From: Vreelandella salicampi
GTDB taxonomy: Bacteria; Pseudomonadota; Gammaproteobacteria; Pseudomonadales; Halomonadaceae
Assembly: GCF_013415105.1 (NCBI RefSeq)
Contig: NZ_JACCDF010000009.1
Location: 1 to 64,000, forward strand
DNA: 64,000 nucleotides
Direction of reading: 5' to 3'
Shown: piece by piece, positions 6,870 through 15,390 of the stretch
Layout of the letters: each line of letters starts with the position of its first letter
Position numbering within the stretch: the stretch's first letter is position 1
Notes under the pieces: model-generated
What the model was told of the DNA's origin: nothing
The model's database searches: none
Seen by the model: only the letters and a program-made list of their open reading frames with translations
Program-made: the position numbers and the translations under genes

Positions 6870-6902
6870 TTAAGATGAATATCGGTTCGCACGGCGTTAT
6901 AT

Positions 6903-7337
6903 ATGATGGTTATGAATCCAACTTATAGAAAATACAAACCTGAAGATCTACAAACGCTGGTTCTGCTGATGGCGCAGCTTGGATATGATCACTCTGAAAA
7001 GACGCTTTTAGATAATATAGTCGCCCTTCGAGAGAAGGGCGGAGAGGTATTTGTGGCGGAGGTGGCTGGAACAGTACGCGGCTGTGTATCTGCCATTATT
7101 GATGTGCGCTTAGCCGAGGGAGTTAAGGGCGAAATCGTTAGCTTGGTGGTAAGTGAAGACTAAAGAGGCCAAGGGCTTGGCAAAGGTTTAATTCTCGAAG
7201 CGGAAAAATGGCTATCGGGCAACGTCAGTGTTATTAGAGTCCGAGCAAATGCCCTTAGAGAGCAGTCTCACATTTTTTATGAGGCACTGGGCTATGGGAA
7301 AACTAAGACCCAAGCCGTTCTCGTAAAGAATGTATAA
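6903..7337 (+). pseudogene. GNAT-family acetyltransferase with internal stop codon
   Basis: Reading through one TAA at 7161-7163 gives a 144-residue GNAT protein. The N-terminal YRKYKPEDLQTLVLLMAQLG and the VFVAEVAGTVRGCVSAI strand precede motif A, which is cut exactly in the acetyl-CoA loop: VSLVVSED, stop, RGQGLGKGLI. After the stop come VIRVRANALREQSHIFYEALGYGKT, the normal GNAT C-terminus, without further defects. Family members have Lys, Arg or Tyr at the stop position, so a single substitution (for example AAA to TAA) explains it. As written the product is inactive unless the stop is suppressed. It lies between attC-like right and left half-sites, as a cassette would. Confidence 0.78.
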
Positions 7338-7358
7338 CAAGGCGCGGCATTTCGTTAG
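7335..7358. repeat. Partial or collapsed attC-like site
   Basis: The GNAT pseudogene stop runs into TAACAAGGCGCGGCATTTCGTTAG: a TAAC core and a GTTAG core separated by 15 bases. The left part resembles a normal attC left arm, so the hairpin may have been lost by deletion that also trimmed the start of the next gene. Confidence 0.3.
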
Positions 7359-7390
7359 TTGGGGAAGATGACGTAGCCAAAGACGATGGG

Positions 7391-7624
7391 GTGGCCGTTG
7401 GTATTCCTTCAGAGTGGGCGTGTACTTTATCTGGTAAGCCTCAGTGTTTCGGCACCCAGTTCGATGTTGATGAAAATGGTTGGCCAACGCCATTTCCCAT
7501 TGATGATTCTGCTAAGGTTAATGAACGCCGTGCGTATCTAGACTTGGATTCCCTTGATAAGCGCCAGGAGCAGTTGATTGAGCCGGAGCGGAAGTGCCGT
7601 GCCAGCATCGAGAAAACTCGTTAA
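7391..7624 (+). CDS. Hypothetical protein, possibly 5'-truncated cassette gene
   Basis: 77 codons from the GTG at 7391. The protein starts AVGIPSEWACTLSGKPQCFG and has a compact acidic middle (DVDENGWPTPFPIDD), then a helical ERRAYLDLDSLDKRQEQLIEPERK tail. The same frame stays open upstream to about 7340 and reads LVGEDDVAKDDG before the GTG, which continues the protein-like composition, so the native start was probably further upstream and may have been removed at the attC-like junction. No membrane segment or signal peptide. I do not recognise the family. It is followed after 16 bases by an intact GNAT gene. Confidence 0.45.
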   Translation: MAVGIPSEWACTLSGKPQCFGTQFDVDENGWPTPFPIDDSAKVNERRAYLDLDSLDKRQEQLIEPERKCRASIEKTR

Positions 7625-7640
7625 CTAAAGTATCAGTCAT

Positions 7641-8123
7641 ATGAAAGCAACCCTGCGTAGACCAGAGCAAACCGATTACAAGACGATTGCGTCCTGGATA
7701 AGTGATGAAAAAGCGTGTTCTCGCTGGGCTGGCCCATCCGTGCCGTTTCCATTTGCAGCTGAAAAGTTGCCTGAGCTGCTCGCAATGGAAGGAGAGGCAA
7801 GCTATTGCTTATTCGATAGTAACAACGACTGCCTGGGTTTTGGCCAGTTCTGGCCTGGCAAACAAGGCGCTGTTCATATTGGCAGGATTATTATTTCGCC
7901 TGAGGCAAGAGGAAGGGGGGCAGGCCGCTTGCTTTGTGAAAAGCTCATAGCGCAGGCCAGGCAATCAACCGGCTTATCAACGGTCACTCTGCGCGTTTAC
8001 AGCGACAATAGTGCAGCTCGTTCTTTGTATTCAAGCCTTGGCTTCTCTCTCATCGAGTCAGAGTCTACGAGTGACCTATTGTTTATGGAAAGTGCTAGCG
8101 TTAAGGGATCCGTCAACGTGTGA
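7641..8123 (+). CDS. GNAT family N-acetyltransferase
   Basis: 160 residues with the full GNAT arrangement: LRRPEQTDYKTIASWI N-terminus, a GFGQFWPGKQGAVHIGRIIISPEARGRGAGRLL segment that is beta4-motif A with the acetyl-CoA pyrophosphate loop RGRGAG (about residues 91-96), then VTLRVYSDNSAARSLYSSLGF, the RimI-like motif B with the NxxAxxLYxxLGF pattern. The EEKACSRW/ WISDEKACSRWAG start is typical of the subgroup with an N-terminal WI-x-D motif. It probably acetylates an amine on a small molecule or protein N-terminus; substrate is unknown. It is the last clearly cassette-like gene of the array. Downstream, 8124-8200 contains only a small CTAAT-CACT-ATTAG hairpin. Confidence 0.87.
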   Translation: MKATLRRPEQTDYKTIASWISDEKACSRWAGPSVPFPFAAEKLPELLAMEGEASYCLFDSNNDCLGFGQFWPGKQGAVHIGRIIISPEARGRGAGRLLCEKLIAQARQSTGLSTVTLRVYSDNSAARSLYSSLGFSLIESESTSDLLFMESASVKGSVNV

Positions 8124-8200
8124 ATACGTGTGCTAATCACTATTAGAGACCGGTCGGACCTGGCCACGATTTGAATTGAGTCGCCAGAGGGGCAGGGAAT

Positions 8201-9097
8201 TTACAGCTGAGACTCAAACCAGGGCCGGGTCGCCAGGAACTCTTCAAGCATGGCGATAAACACCTTTGCCCTCACGGATAATGCCCTTCGATAGTGCCAG
8301 ATCAAGTGTACTTCCCGTCTCTGCCCGGACCACTGGGGCAGCACCCTGACAAGCTCTCCGGACGCCAGATCACCTGCCACATGGCTCAGGGGCAGCAATG
8401 CAATGCCAACACCGGACTTCACCAACCTGGTCACCACGCTGAGGTCATTAGCCACATACTTGTGTTTTTCCCGCAGGGAGGCCCGCTCACCACCCGTGCT
8501 CATCAGTTCCCAGTCGGAAATCATCCGGCTCGCCACTGTCGGGTATGCCCGGAGTTCATCAAGCGTCTGCGGAGCCCGCCGAACTCCAAAGGCCCCTGAA
8601 CCGGCAACCAACAAAGTCGGTACGTGCCCGAGACGCTTCTGAATCAGTGATGAGTCCGGCATCGGCCCGATCCTGATTGCCAGGTCAGCCTGTGCATGCC
8701 GGAGATCCACGAACTCATTACTCACTTCCACCGAAAGCTCAATATCCGGATACCGGGTTACAAACCTAGCCCAGAATTCGTCCATCGGCCCCACCGCAAA
8801 GTTAGTAGGGGCAAGCACCCGGAACGGTCCAGAAAGACTGTGGAGGGTACTGTTCAGATTTTCCAGGCGATGGTGCAGGGAACGTACATACTCCGCACAT
8901 TCATCAAAATACGCCTGCCCCTCCCTCGTCATCGACAAACCACGGGGGGACCGGTGCAGCAACCGGCACCCAAGATGATCCTCAAGGGCACTGATCCTGC
9001 GGGATGCGGTTGCAACGGTCAGGCCCATACGCCCGGCGGCAGACGTCAGGCTGCCTTCTTCCACCGCTACGACAAATAACTGCAGCTCATCCAGCAT
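8201..9097 (-). CDS. LysR family transcriptional regulator
   Basis: 298 residues from the ATG at 9097 (the frame extends seven codons upstream from a TTG). Residues 1-60 form the winged helix-turn-helix: LDELQLFVVAVEEGSLTSAA then VATASRRISALEDHLGCRLLHRSPRGLSMTREG. The remainder is the two-lobed effector domain. Within LysR proteins it is closest in feel to the CrgA/YhjC-like group with LHRLENLNSTLHSLSGPFRV linker. It is transcribed away from the monooxygenase/DUF2798 pair, with 94 bases between the starts, the normal position for a regulator of that pair. The effector is unknown. No obvious Shine-Dalgarno sequence is visible. Confidence 0.9.
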   Translation of the reverse strand: MLDELQLFVVAVEEGSLTSAAGRMGLTVATASRRISALEDHLGCRLLHRSPRGLSMTREGQAYFDECAEYVRSLHHRLENLNSTLHSLSGPFRVLAPTNFAVGPMDEFWARFVTRYPDIELSVEVSNEFVDLRHAQADLAIRIGPMPDSSLIQKRLGHVPTLLVAGSGAFGVRRAPQTLDELRAYPTVASRMISDWELMSTGGERASLREKHKYVANDLSVVTRLVKSGVGIALLPLSHVAGDLASGELVRVLPQWSGQRREVHLIWHYRRALSVRAKVFIAMLEEFLATRPWFESQL

Positions 9098-9191
9098 TTT
9101 GCAAATACGTAATATCAAGTTTAAAAAATCACTCTACTTGCAATTACCGTCACTTGCTAGTCTGGGCGCTCAATACGAAGAGGAGAGACCC

Positions 9192-9482
9192 ATGACACCG
9201 TATTATCTTTGTGCCCGCATCCGGGCGACCGACCTGCAAAGGCTTGACGAAACCAGACGAAAACTCACCGCGCTCCAGACTGTCACTCAAAAGGAGCCAG
9301 CCTGTCATGAATTCCGGATACTGGAGGATAAAGAGCGCAAAGGTGACTTTCTTCTGTGGGAGAGCTGGGATGGCAAAGCTGGCCTGGAAGCCCATTACGC
9401 AGCGGAACACACTCGCAACTACCTGGAACAGGGACTGACCGACGTCATCGAACTCACTGAACTCAACGCGCTGGAGGCATAG
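9192..9482 (+). CDS. Antibiotic biosynthesis monooxygenase (ABM) domain protein
   Basis: 96 residues, starting at the ATG at 9192 after AGGAG. The pattern is that of the dimeric alpha-beta ABM/YgiN fold: YYLCARIRATDLQRLDETRRKL, then EPACHEFRILEDKERKGDFLLWESWDGKAGLEAHYAAEHTRNYLEQ, including the FxLWExWxxxxxLxxHxxxxH motif. Such proteins are heme- or quinone-type monooxygenases or stress proteins with unclear substrates. It is followed after five bases by the DUF2798 gene and is divergent from the LysR regulator, which probably controls both. Confidence 0.85.
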   Translation: MTPYYLCARIRATDLQRLDETRRKLTALQTVTQKEPACHEFRILEDKERKGDFLLWESWDGKAGLEAHYAAEHTRNYLEQGLTDVIELTELNALEA

Positions 9483-9487
9483 GAACA

Positions 9488-9718
9488 ATGTCCACGAAAT
9501 ACCGTCTTGTGTTCTCGTTATTGATGTCCCTGACCCTCTCTTCCCTGATGACTGCGTGGGTCACCTGGATCAACCTGGGATTCGTGGGAGGGTTTGTGTG
9601 GAAGTGGGGAACGGCCTTTTTCACCGCCTGGCCTGCAGCAGCCACGATCGCATTCGTACTCGGGCCAACCATTCATCTGCTGACAGATCGTATTCTCAGT
9701 AAGAGGTATAAGAGGTAA
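9488..9718 (+). CDS. DUF2798 domain-containing membrane protein
   Basis: 76 residues with two predicted transmembrane helices: about 6-29 (LVFSLLMSLTLSSLMTAWVT) and 44-66 (TAFFTAWPAAATIAFVLGP). The placement of FSLLMSLxxS in helix 1 and AWPAA in helix 2 with a trailing basic end (LSKRYKR) is the DUF2798 pattern. Function unknown. It is co-transcribed with the ABM gene, starting five bases after that stop. Confidence 0.8.
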   Translation: MSTKYRLVFSLLMSLTLSSLMTAWVTWINLGFVGGFVWKWGTAFFTAWPAAATIAFVLGPTIHLLTDRILSKRYKR

Positions 9719-9730
9719 CAGTTCGGTCCA

Positions 9731-10034
9731 TCAGGAATTAGGAAATCCGCTTCCGGGAGCATGGCCGAGTTCTCGTACCAGCGTCTCGATCAGCTCGCTT
9801 GCAGGCATCTCGCGTGCAAGCGGAGCACCCCTGTCCCGCCCAGTGCGCGGAAAACTCCTGACTGCCTGTCGCGGTTGCGACGGCAGCCAGGGTTCTGCCT
9901 GCGGCATAGGTAATCGGATAGTCGGGGACGGTTTGCGCATTCATCGAATCAATTTCGGCATGAATGCGATTCGCGATTCCCCGGGTGGGGCGACCTGAGA
10001 TGACACTGGTGCTGATCAAGTGGGTGAGTGGCAA
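9731..10034 (-). pseudogene. Nitronate monooxygenase (2-nitropropane dioxygenase) 3' remnant
   Basis: On the minus strand, TSVISGRPTRGIANRIHAEID near 10000-9940 and YPITYAAGRTLAAVATATGSQEFSAHWAGQG match the C-terminal part of nitronate monooxygenases (SGRPARGIxNR and AGQxxxLAR motifs). The frame then shifts near 9845 and continues as PLAREMPASELIETLVRELG in another frame to a stop at 9731. The N-terminal two thirds, with the FMN site, are absent. It is therefore a decayed 3' fragment of about 100 codons with at least one frameshift. Confidence 0.75.
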
Positions 10035-10292
10035 AATTCCCCGTTGCTGATCGCCTTTATTCTGGATCGAATTCGGATCCGGCCTGCTGAGAAGTATCGC
10101 CCAACTCTATAACGCCCCGATACGGGAGGGGGCAGCGCTGGCGAAACCATATATCCATGCTGGTAACAGGCGTGGCGGCCTGCGAGGATCGGGCACAGGT
10201 TGATCCGCACAAGCTGATCAGGAATTTCAAGCGGGATCCTTCACAAAGAACTGCCCCATAGTGCGAAGAAGTCAATCACGCAATCTCTTCGT
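10035..10292. other. Intergenic stretch without recognised gene
   Basis: Between the nitronate monooxygenase remnant and the GGDEF remnant. Minus-strand frames of 60-70 codons exist but overlap each other in different frames and show no recognisable motif. A GGATC-GAATTC-GGATCC string lies at about 10064-10080. I cannot assign any function; it may be further eroded coding sequence. Confidence 0.4.
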
Positions 10293-10879
10293 TTATCCCT
10301 CAACCCGGTTGCAACCTGCTTCCTTGGCGCGGTAGAGGTCACGGTCGGGGGCTTCCAGAAGGCCTTCACCTGACACAGTGGTGGATTCTTCAATCCGGTC
10401 GCTGTCGGTCACGCCGATGCTCACCGTCATTGGCACGGGCGTTTTCCCGTATGTCTGTTCCAGGGTTTCCACCGCCTCACGCATGCATTCCGCTACGGTC
10501 AGGGCCCCGGCGGATGGCGTGTCCCGCAGGATGACGGCAAACTCTTCACCGCCGTAGCGGCATACAACATCGCTGTCCCTGTACATGCTGCTGAGTACTT
10601 CTGCAACACGCTGTATCACCGCATCCCCGAAGGGATGGCCATAGGTGTCGTTGACCGGCTTGAAGTGATCGATATCTACCATCACGACGGCCACCGGGAG
10701 GCCTTTGCGCGCCAGCACTGACATCTCAGCGGCAATCGGTCATTGAGATAGCCACGGTTCCAGAGGCCGGTAAGTGCATCGATCTTGGCCTTGGTGGTGA
10801 GAAGATCGTGATAACGCTTGGTACGCAGGGCCGACCACACTCGGTTGAGCTCCACGGCATCGAAGGGTTTGGTGACATG
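10293..10879 (-). pseudogene. Response regulator-GGDEF diguanylate cyclase remnant
   Basis: Minus strand. The piece 10879-10740 encodes HVTKPFDAVELNRVWSALRT, the C-terminal end of a receiver domain (the TKPF motif), then a linker and DALTGLWNRGYLNDRL, the start of a GGDEF domain. A one-base deletion near 10737 shifts the frame (LxPLRC instead of the expected LAAEM); 10724-10293 continues the domain in the new frame with VDIDHFKPVNDTYGHPFGD, RYGGEEF and the late DLYRAKEAGCNRV. The receiver domain proper, with its phosphoacceptor Asp, is missing because the gene is cut at about 10880 next to the 32-bp repeat. GGEEF is a catalytic-type signature, so the ancestor was a diguanylate cyclase. Confidence 0.83.
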
Positions 10880-10881
10880 TC

Positions 10882-10913
10882 GTTAGTGGAGCGCCTTCAA
10901 GCCGAATCTGCTA
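10882..10913. repeat. 32-bp dispersed repeat, copy B
   Basis: Begins GTTAGTGGAGCG, ends TCTGCTA, and matches copy A at 1873-1904 at 29 of 32 positions. It truncates the receiver-GGDEF gene on one side and abuts the left end of the IS5-family remnant on the other, so its last bases CTA may be part of that element's target site. Confidence 0.65.
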
Positions 10914-11589
10914 GGGCCTGTTGACGTTTTAAGGGATAGCATTGGCAGGATAGGGGAAACTCGCAGAATAGAGGTTCCGACACCAACAAACTGCGAGCTT
11001 GCCATGCCCTGACTGATGCTCACGGATGATCACTGGTCGAAGCTAAAACCTATCTTGCTTCAACAACGTATCTATGACAAGGCTGACCTGCGGATGACGG
11101 TAGAAGGGATACTTTACCGAATCCGTACCGGCTGCCACAGAGGAAGTAGAAGCCATTGGTAAAAGCCGTGCGGGCAACACAAGCAAGATACACCTAGCCG
11201 TTGACGCTGATGGACTACCGATTGCTTTCAGGATCACCGGAGGTGACGTACATGACAGCACCGAGGTGCAGGCGCTGATTGACAAGTTGCCAACAGGCAG
11301 GGCATTAGTGGCTGACAAGGGGTATGACAGTGAGCGTATCCGTGAGCAGGTCGACGCCAAGGGGATGGACTCGGTGATCCCTCGCAAGCGCAACTCAAAG
11401 ACAGGAAATAGCAGTTTAGACAGGGGGTTATATCGCTATCGTCATCTTGTAGAGAATGCCTTTGCTCGGTTGAAGCCGTATCGCGCCATAGCGACGCGTT
11501 ACGACAAGCTCAAGCGAAACTACGAAAGTATGGTGGTCTTAGCTTGTGGTTTTTTTATGGCTGCCCATGTGAAACATCAACAGGCCCTA
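10912..11589 (+). mobile_element. IS5-family (IS427-like group) element, internally deleted
   Basis: Terminal inverted repeats are still visible: left GGGCCTGTTGACGTTT from 10914, right (read on the minus strand) GGGCCTGTTGATGTTTC from 11587, flanked by TA. The element is only about 675 bp, while intact relatives are roughly 850 bp, because the transposase gene lost an internal segment. It is thus non-autonomous, but both ends remain and it could still be moved by a related transposase. Confidence 0.8.
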
Positions 11590-11613
11590 GTTATATTTCT
11601 GATGTATGATTAG
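11016..11613 (+). pseudogene. IS5-family transposase remnant
   Basis: From the ATG at 11016 the frame encodes LTDDHWSKLKPILLQQRIYD and MTVEGILYRIRTGC, the N-terminal IS5/IS427 domain. At about 11132 it jumps, in another frame, to EAIGKSRAGNTSKIHLAVDA, so about 60 residues with the first catalytic Asp are deleted. The rest is well preserved: LVADKGYDSERIREQV (second Asp region), VIPRKRNSK and YRYRHLVENAFARLKPYRAIATRYDKL (Glu region). The frame runs 24 bases beyond the right inverted repeat to a stop at 11611-11613. Inactive because of the deletion and frame change. Confidence 0.85.
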
Positions 11614-11649
11614 TGAATGTTCAGTATCTTCTTTCCTCAAGGAAAGCTT

Positions 11650-12651
11650 ATGCCTAAACAAAGCGCAAAGATGGGCTATGGCTATAAAGTTGCTATTGCC
11701 CTTGTCGTTGTCATATTAGCTGCTCTGACATGGCAGCTGATGTCTGATGGTCAGAACCTGCCCGAACATATAGCCGTTGGTAATGGCCGCATCGAAGCCA
11801 CAGAAGTGGATATTGCCACCCGTATTCCTGGCCGTCTTGAATCTTTCTCGGTGAAAGAGGGGGATCTGGTGGAGGCGAACCAGTTGCTGGCCGTGATGGA
11901 TACTGATGAGCTGAGCGCGAGATTGGCGGCCTCAGAAGCCAATCTGCACAAGGCCGAACAGGCACAGCTGTTGGCCGAAGCTGTCGTGGCCCAGCGCGAA
12001 AGCGAGCAACGTTATGCCCGTGGTGAGCTTGGCAGAATGGAAACCCTGGTGGAGCGTGGCCATGTGTCCAGGGAGCAGCTAGATCGAACCCGAACCGCAG
12101 CCGAGACCGCGGATGCTGCACTGCAGGCCGCACGGGTCCAGGTGGCTTCCGCTCAGGCCGGTATTGAAGCTGCACGGGCTGCTATCCGCCAGATTCAGAC
12201 CAACATTGATGATAGCCAGCTCAGCACGCCGGTAGGTGGCAGGGTGCTTTATCGCCTTGCCGAGCCCGGCGAAGTACTGGCTGCTGGCGGTAAAGTGGCC
12301 ACGGTGCTTGATGTCACCGATGTTTATATGACCATCTTTCTGCCTACCTCCCAGGCTGGCCGTGTTCGGGTTGGCTCTGACGCCCGCATTATTCTGGATG
12401 CTCTGCCCGATTACGTAGTGCCTGCGGAAGTCAGCTTTGTGGCTGCAGAAGCCCAGTTTACGCCGAAATCGGTGGAGACCCGCAGCGAGCGCGAGAAGCT
12501 GATGTTCCGGGTGCGCATCCGCATCAACCCGGATTTGCTCAAGGCCTACCGGGATCGGGTGAAAACCGGTGTTCCCGGTGAAGCCTATGTGCGGCTGGAA
12601 GAAAACCAGCCGTGGCCGGAAAACCTGCAGGTGAGCCTGCCCAATGACTGA
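11650..12651 (+). CDS. yhiI: HlyD/EmrA-type membrane fusion protein of ABC exporter (YhiI-like)
   Basis: 333 residues from the ATG at 11650, after AAGGAAA. One N-terminal transmembrane anchor (about 11-30, [15 protein letters not shown]), then the biotinyl-lipoyl half domain [36 protein letters not shown], a long alpha-hairpin (about 85-190) and the second lipoyl half ([24 protein letters not shown]). It is the periplasmic adaptor linking an inner-membrane pump to an outer-membrane channel. The eight-base overlap with the next gene and the three-gene order match yhiI-rbbA-yhhJ. An outer-membrane channel gene is not seen nearby. The gene follows the IS5 remnant at 60 bases, so its promoter must lie in that short gap or in the IS. 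Confidence 0.88.
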   Translation: MPKQSAKMGYGYKVAIALVVVILAALTWQLMSDGQNLPEHIAVGNGRIEATEVDIATRIPGRLESFSVKEGDLVEANQLLAVMDTDELSARLAASEANLHKAEQAQLLAEAVVAQRESEQRYARGELGRMETLVERGHVSREQLDRTRTAAETADAALQAARVQVASAQAGIEAARAAIRQIQTNIDDSQLSTPVGGRVLYRLAEPGEVLAAGGKVATVLDVTDVYMTIFLPTSQAGRVRVGSDARIILDALPDYVVPAEVSFVAAEAQFTPKSVETRSEREKLMFRVRIRINPDLLKAYRDRVKTGVPGEAYVRLEENQPWPENLQVSLPND

Positions 12652-15388
12652 GACCGTGGCCCGGCTGGATGGAATCAGCCACCGCTACGGGGAAACTTCC
12701 GCGTTGTCTGATATCGCTCTGGAGTTTCCTGCCGGCTGTATGGTGGGCCTGATTGGCCCGGACGGTGTGGGGAAATCCACCTTGCTGGGGCTGATCGCCG
12801 GCGCCCGGGCGTTACAACGGGGCAGCCTTCAGGTGCTGGGTGGCGATATGGCCAGTCAGCGGTTCCGTAATCAGGTGGCGCCTCGTATTGCCTACATGCC
12901 CCAGGGGCTGGGCGGTAATCTCTATCACGCACTGACGGTGCACGAAAACATCGGCTTTTTCGCCGATCTGTTCGGCCTTACCGGTGCCTCCCGCAGGGAG
13001 CAGATTGACCGACTTCTTGATGCTACCGGTCTGCTGGAATTCCGGGACCGCCCGGCCGGCAAATTATCCGGTGGCATGAAGCAGAAGCTGGGGCTGTGTT
13101 GCGCACTCATCCACAATCCGGATCTGCTGATTCTGGATGAACCCACCACCGGCGTAGATCCATTGTCCCGCCGGCGATTCTGGGACCTGATTGATACCAT
13201 TCGTCAGCAGAGTGGCGGAATGAGCGTGCTGGTCGCCACCGCCTATATGGAAGAAGCCGAGCGCTATGACTGGCTGGTGGCCATGGATGCCGGCCAGGTA
13301 CTTGCCACTGGATCCCCCTCGGATCTGCGCCGGGAAACCGGGACAGACAACCTGGACGACGCCTTTATTGCTCTGCTACCGGAAAGCCGTCAGGCCCGGG
13401 AGCCGGGAACAACGGCCGCTAACCGGAGCCAGGGCGCCGGGCAACCGTCTGAACAAGGGCCGGGCACGCTCGCCATTGAAGCCCACAACCTTACCTTGAA
13501 GTTTGGCAGCTTTACCGCCGTTAAGGATGTGAGCTTCGATATTCCCAGAGGAGAGATTTTCGGCTTTCTGGGTTCCAATGGTTGCGGTAAAACCACCACC
13601 ATGAAAATGCTCACGGGCCTGCTTACTCCCACCGACGGCGAAGTGAGATTGTTCGGTGAGCCGCTGAATGCCAAAGATCTGGCCACCCGCCGCAAGGTGG
13701 GTTACATGTCTCAGTCGTTTTCCCTTTACGGCGAACTGACCGTACGCCAGAACCTGGAGTTGCACGCCCGCCTGTTCCACCTGCCAGAGGCCGGAATCAC
13801 TGATCGCATCCGTACCCTCTCCCGGGAGTTCGACCTGGAAGACGTGCTCGATCAGCGTTCCGGCGCCCTGCCTCTGGGCGTTCGCCAACGGCTGTCCCTG
13901 GCGGTTGCGGTGGTGCATGAGCCGGAATTGCTGATTCTGGATGAGCCCACCTCGGGTGTGGATCCCGGCGCCCGGAACCGGTTCTGGCAATTGCTGATGC
14001 GGCTGTCCCGGCAGGATGGGGTGACCATCTTCATTTCCACCCATTTCATGAACGAAGGTGAGCGCTGTGATCGTATTTCGCTGATGCACGCCGGCGAAGT
14101 GCTGGCCTGCGACAGTCCGGAACGGTTGGCGGCACAGACAGGCACCGGCAGCCTGGAAGGCGCTTTCATGAAAACTCTGGAAGCGGTCGATAAAGAGCCG
14201 AAAACCCGCGCCGATGACTCAGTGCTGAATGCCGGTAAAGAACATTCCGGTCGCCATAAACCGTTCAGCGTGCGCCGGCTCTGGGCCTATGGCCGGCGCG
14301 AAGCCCGGGAACTGCTGCGGGATCCGATCCGCATGGCGTTCGCGTTTATCGGCTCCGCGCTGCTGATGTTGATTCTTGGGTATGGCATTACCCTGGATGT
14401 GGAGGATCTGTCGTTCGCGGTACTGGATCGGGATCAGACGCCACAAAGCCGGGATTATGTGAATGCGTTTGCCGGCTCCCGGTATTTTCTGGAACAGCCA
14501 CCTATCCACAGGATGGACGCGTTGGAACAGCGAATGCGCTCAGGTGAACTCAGTCTGGCCATCGAGATTCCTTCAGGCTTCGGCAAGGATCTGAAAAGAG
14601 GCCGGAATACAGAGGTTGCGGTATGGGTCGACGGGGCCATGCCGTTCCGGGGTGAAACCATTCTTGGTTATGTGCAGGGGCTGCACATCAGCTATCTGGG
14701 TGAATTGGCTCAGCGTACCCTGGGCGAAACTCCGACCCTGAGTCTGGTGGCTCTGGAAGATCGCTACCGCTACAACCAGGATTTCCGGAGCCTGGACGCC
14801 ATGGTCCCGGCGGTGATTCCGATTCTGCTGATTTTCATACCGGCTATTCTGATGGCTCTGGGAATTGTCCGGGAGAAAGAGCTGGGCTCCATTACCAATC
14901 TGTATGTAACCCCGGTTACCCGCCTGGAGTTCCTGCTCGGTAAGCAGTTGCCCTATATCGCGTTCAGCATGGTGAGTTATGTCAGCCTGGTACTGCTTGC
15001 GGTGTATGTTTTTGATGTGCCGGTGAAAGGCGGGCTGCTGACCCTCACCCTGGGGGCGTTGCTGTTCGTTACCGCTACCACGGCATTGGGTCAGGTGATG
15101 TCTACCTTCGCTTCCACCCAGATTGCCGCGTTGGCAGCAACCGCGATTCTGACCATTCTGCCTACCGTGCAGTTTTCCGGCCTTACGGAACCGGTTTCAT
15201 CGTTGAGTGGTGCCGGCGCACTGATAGGCCCGTTCTGGCCGGCTACCTGGTTCCTGCAGATCAGCCGGGGCGTCTTTACCAAAGGCCTGAGCCTGGCGGA
15301 TATGCAGGGAGCCTTTCTCGCACTCGCCGCGTTCATACCGGTACTGACGCTGATGGCAGTGGTACTACTCCGGAAACAGGGGCGCTGA
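12644..15388 (+). CDS. rbbA: ABC transporter with two ATPase domains fused to a permease (RbbA-like)
   Basis: 914 residues, the size of RbbA. ATPase domain 1: Walker [10 protein letters not shown] at 38-46, signature [11 protein letters not shown], Walker [15 protein letters not shown] linker of about 40 residues leads to ATPase domain 2: Walker [10 protein letters not shown] at 310-318, signature [11 protein letters not shown] (degenerate, G-V for G-Q/G-G) and [13 protein letters not shown]. The last 350 residues are an ABC-2 type permease with helices near 564-580, 730-750, 780-800, 815-835 and 880-905. It exports an unknown substrate together with the HlyD protein before it and the permease after it. 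E. coli RbbA has also been reported to associate with ribosomes; whether that applies here is unknown. Codons end in C or G more often than in the leu-pur region. Confidence 0.9.
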   Translation: MTETVARLDGISHRYGETSALSDIALEFPAGCMVGLIGPDGVGKSTLLGLIAGARALQRGSLQVLGGDMASQRFRNQVAPRIAYMPQGLGGNLYHALTVHENIGFFADLFGLTGASRREQIDRLLDATGLLEFRDRPAGKLSGGMKQKLGLCCALIHNPDLLILDEPTTGVDPLSRRRFWDLIDTIRQQSGGMSVLVATAYMEEAERYDWLVAMDAGQVLATGSPSDLRRETGTDNLDDAFIALLPESRQAREPGTTAANRSQGAGQPSEQGPGTLAIEAHNLTLKFGSFTAVKDVSFDIPRGEIFGFLGSNGCGKTTTMKMLTGLLTPTDGEVRLFGEPLNAKDLATRRKVGYMSQSFSLYGELTVRQNLELHARLFHLPEAGITDRIRTLSREFDLEDVLDQRSGALPLGVRQRLSLAVAVVHEPELLILDEPTSGVDPGARNRFWQLLMRLSRQDGVTIFISTHFMNEGERCDRISLMHAGEVLACDSPERLAAQTGTGSLEGAFMKTLEAVDKEPKTRADDSVLNAGKEHSGRHKPFSVRRLWAYGRREARELLRDPIRMAFAFIGSALLMLILGYGITLDVEDLSFAVLDRDQTPQSRDYVNAFAGSRYFLEQPPIHRMDALEQRMRSGELSLAIEIPSGFGKDLKRGRNTEVAVWVDGAMPFRGETILGYVQGLHISYLGELAQRTLGETPTLSLVALEDRYRYNQDFRSLDAMVPAVIPILLIFIPAILMALGIVREKELGSITNLYVTPVTRLEFLLGKQLPYIAFSMVSYVSLVLLAVYVFDVPVKGGLLTLTLGALLFVTATTALGQVMSTFASTQIAALAATAILTILPTVQFSGLTEPVSSLSGAGALIGPFWPATWFLQISRGVFTKGLSLADMQGAFLALAAFIPVLTLMAVVLLRKQGR

Positions 15389-15390
15389 CC

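Noticed and set aside
10064-10080. Adjacent EcoRI- and BamHI-like sites (GAATTCGGATCC) suggestive of a cloning linker
   Set aside because: Surrounding sequence shows no vector features, and such six-base sites occur by chance; there is no other sign of artificial construction.
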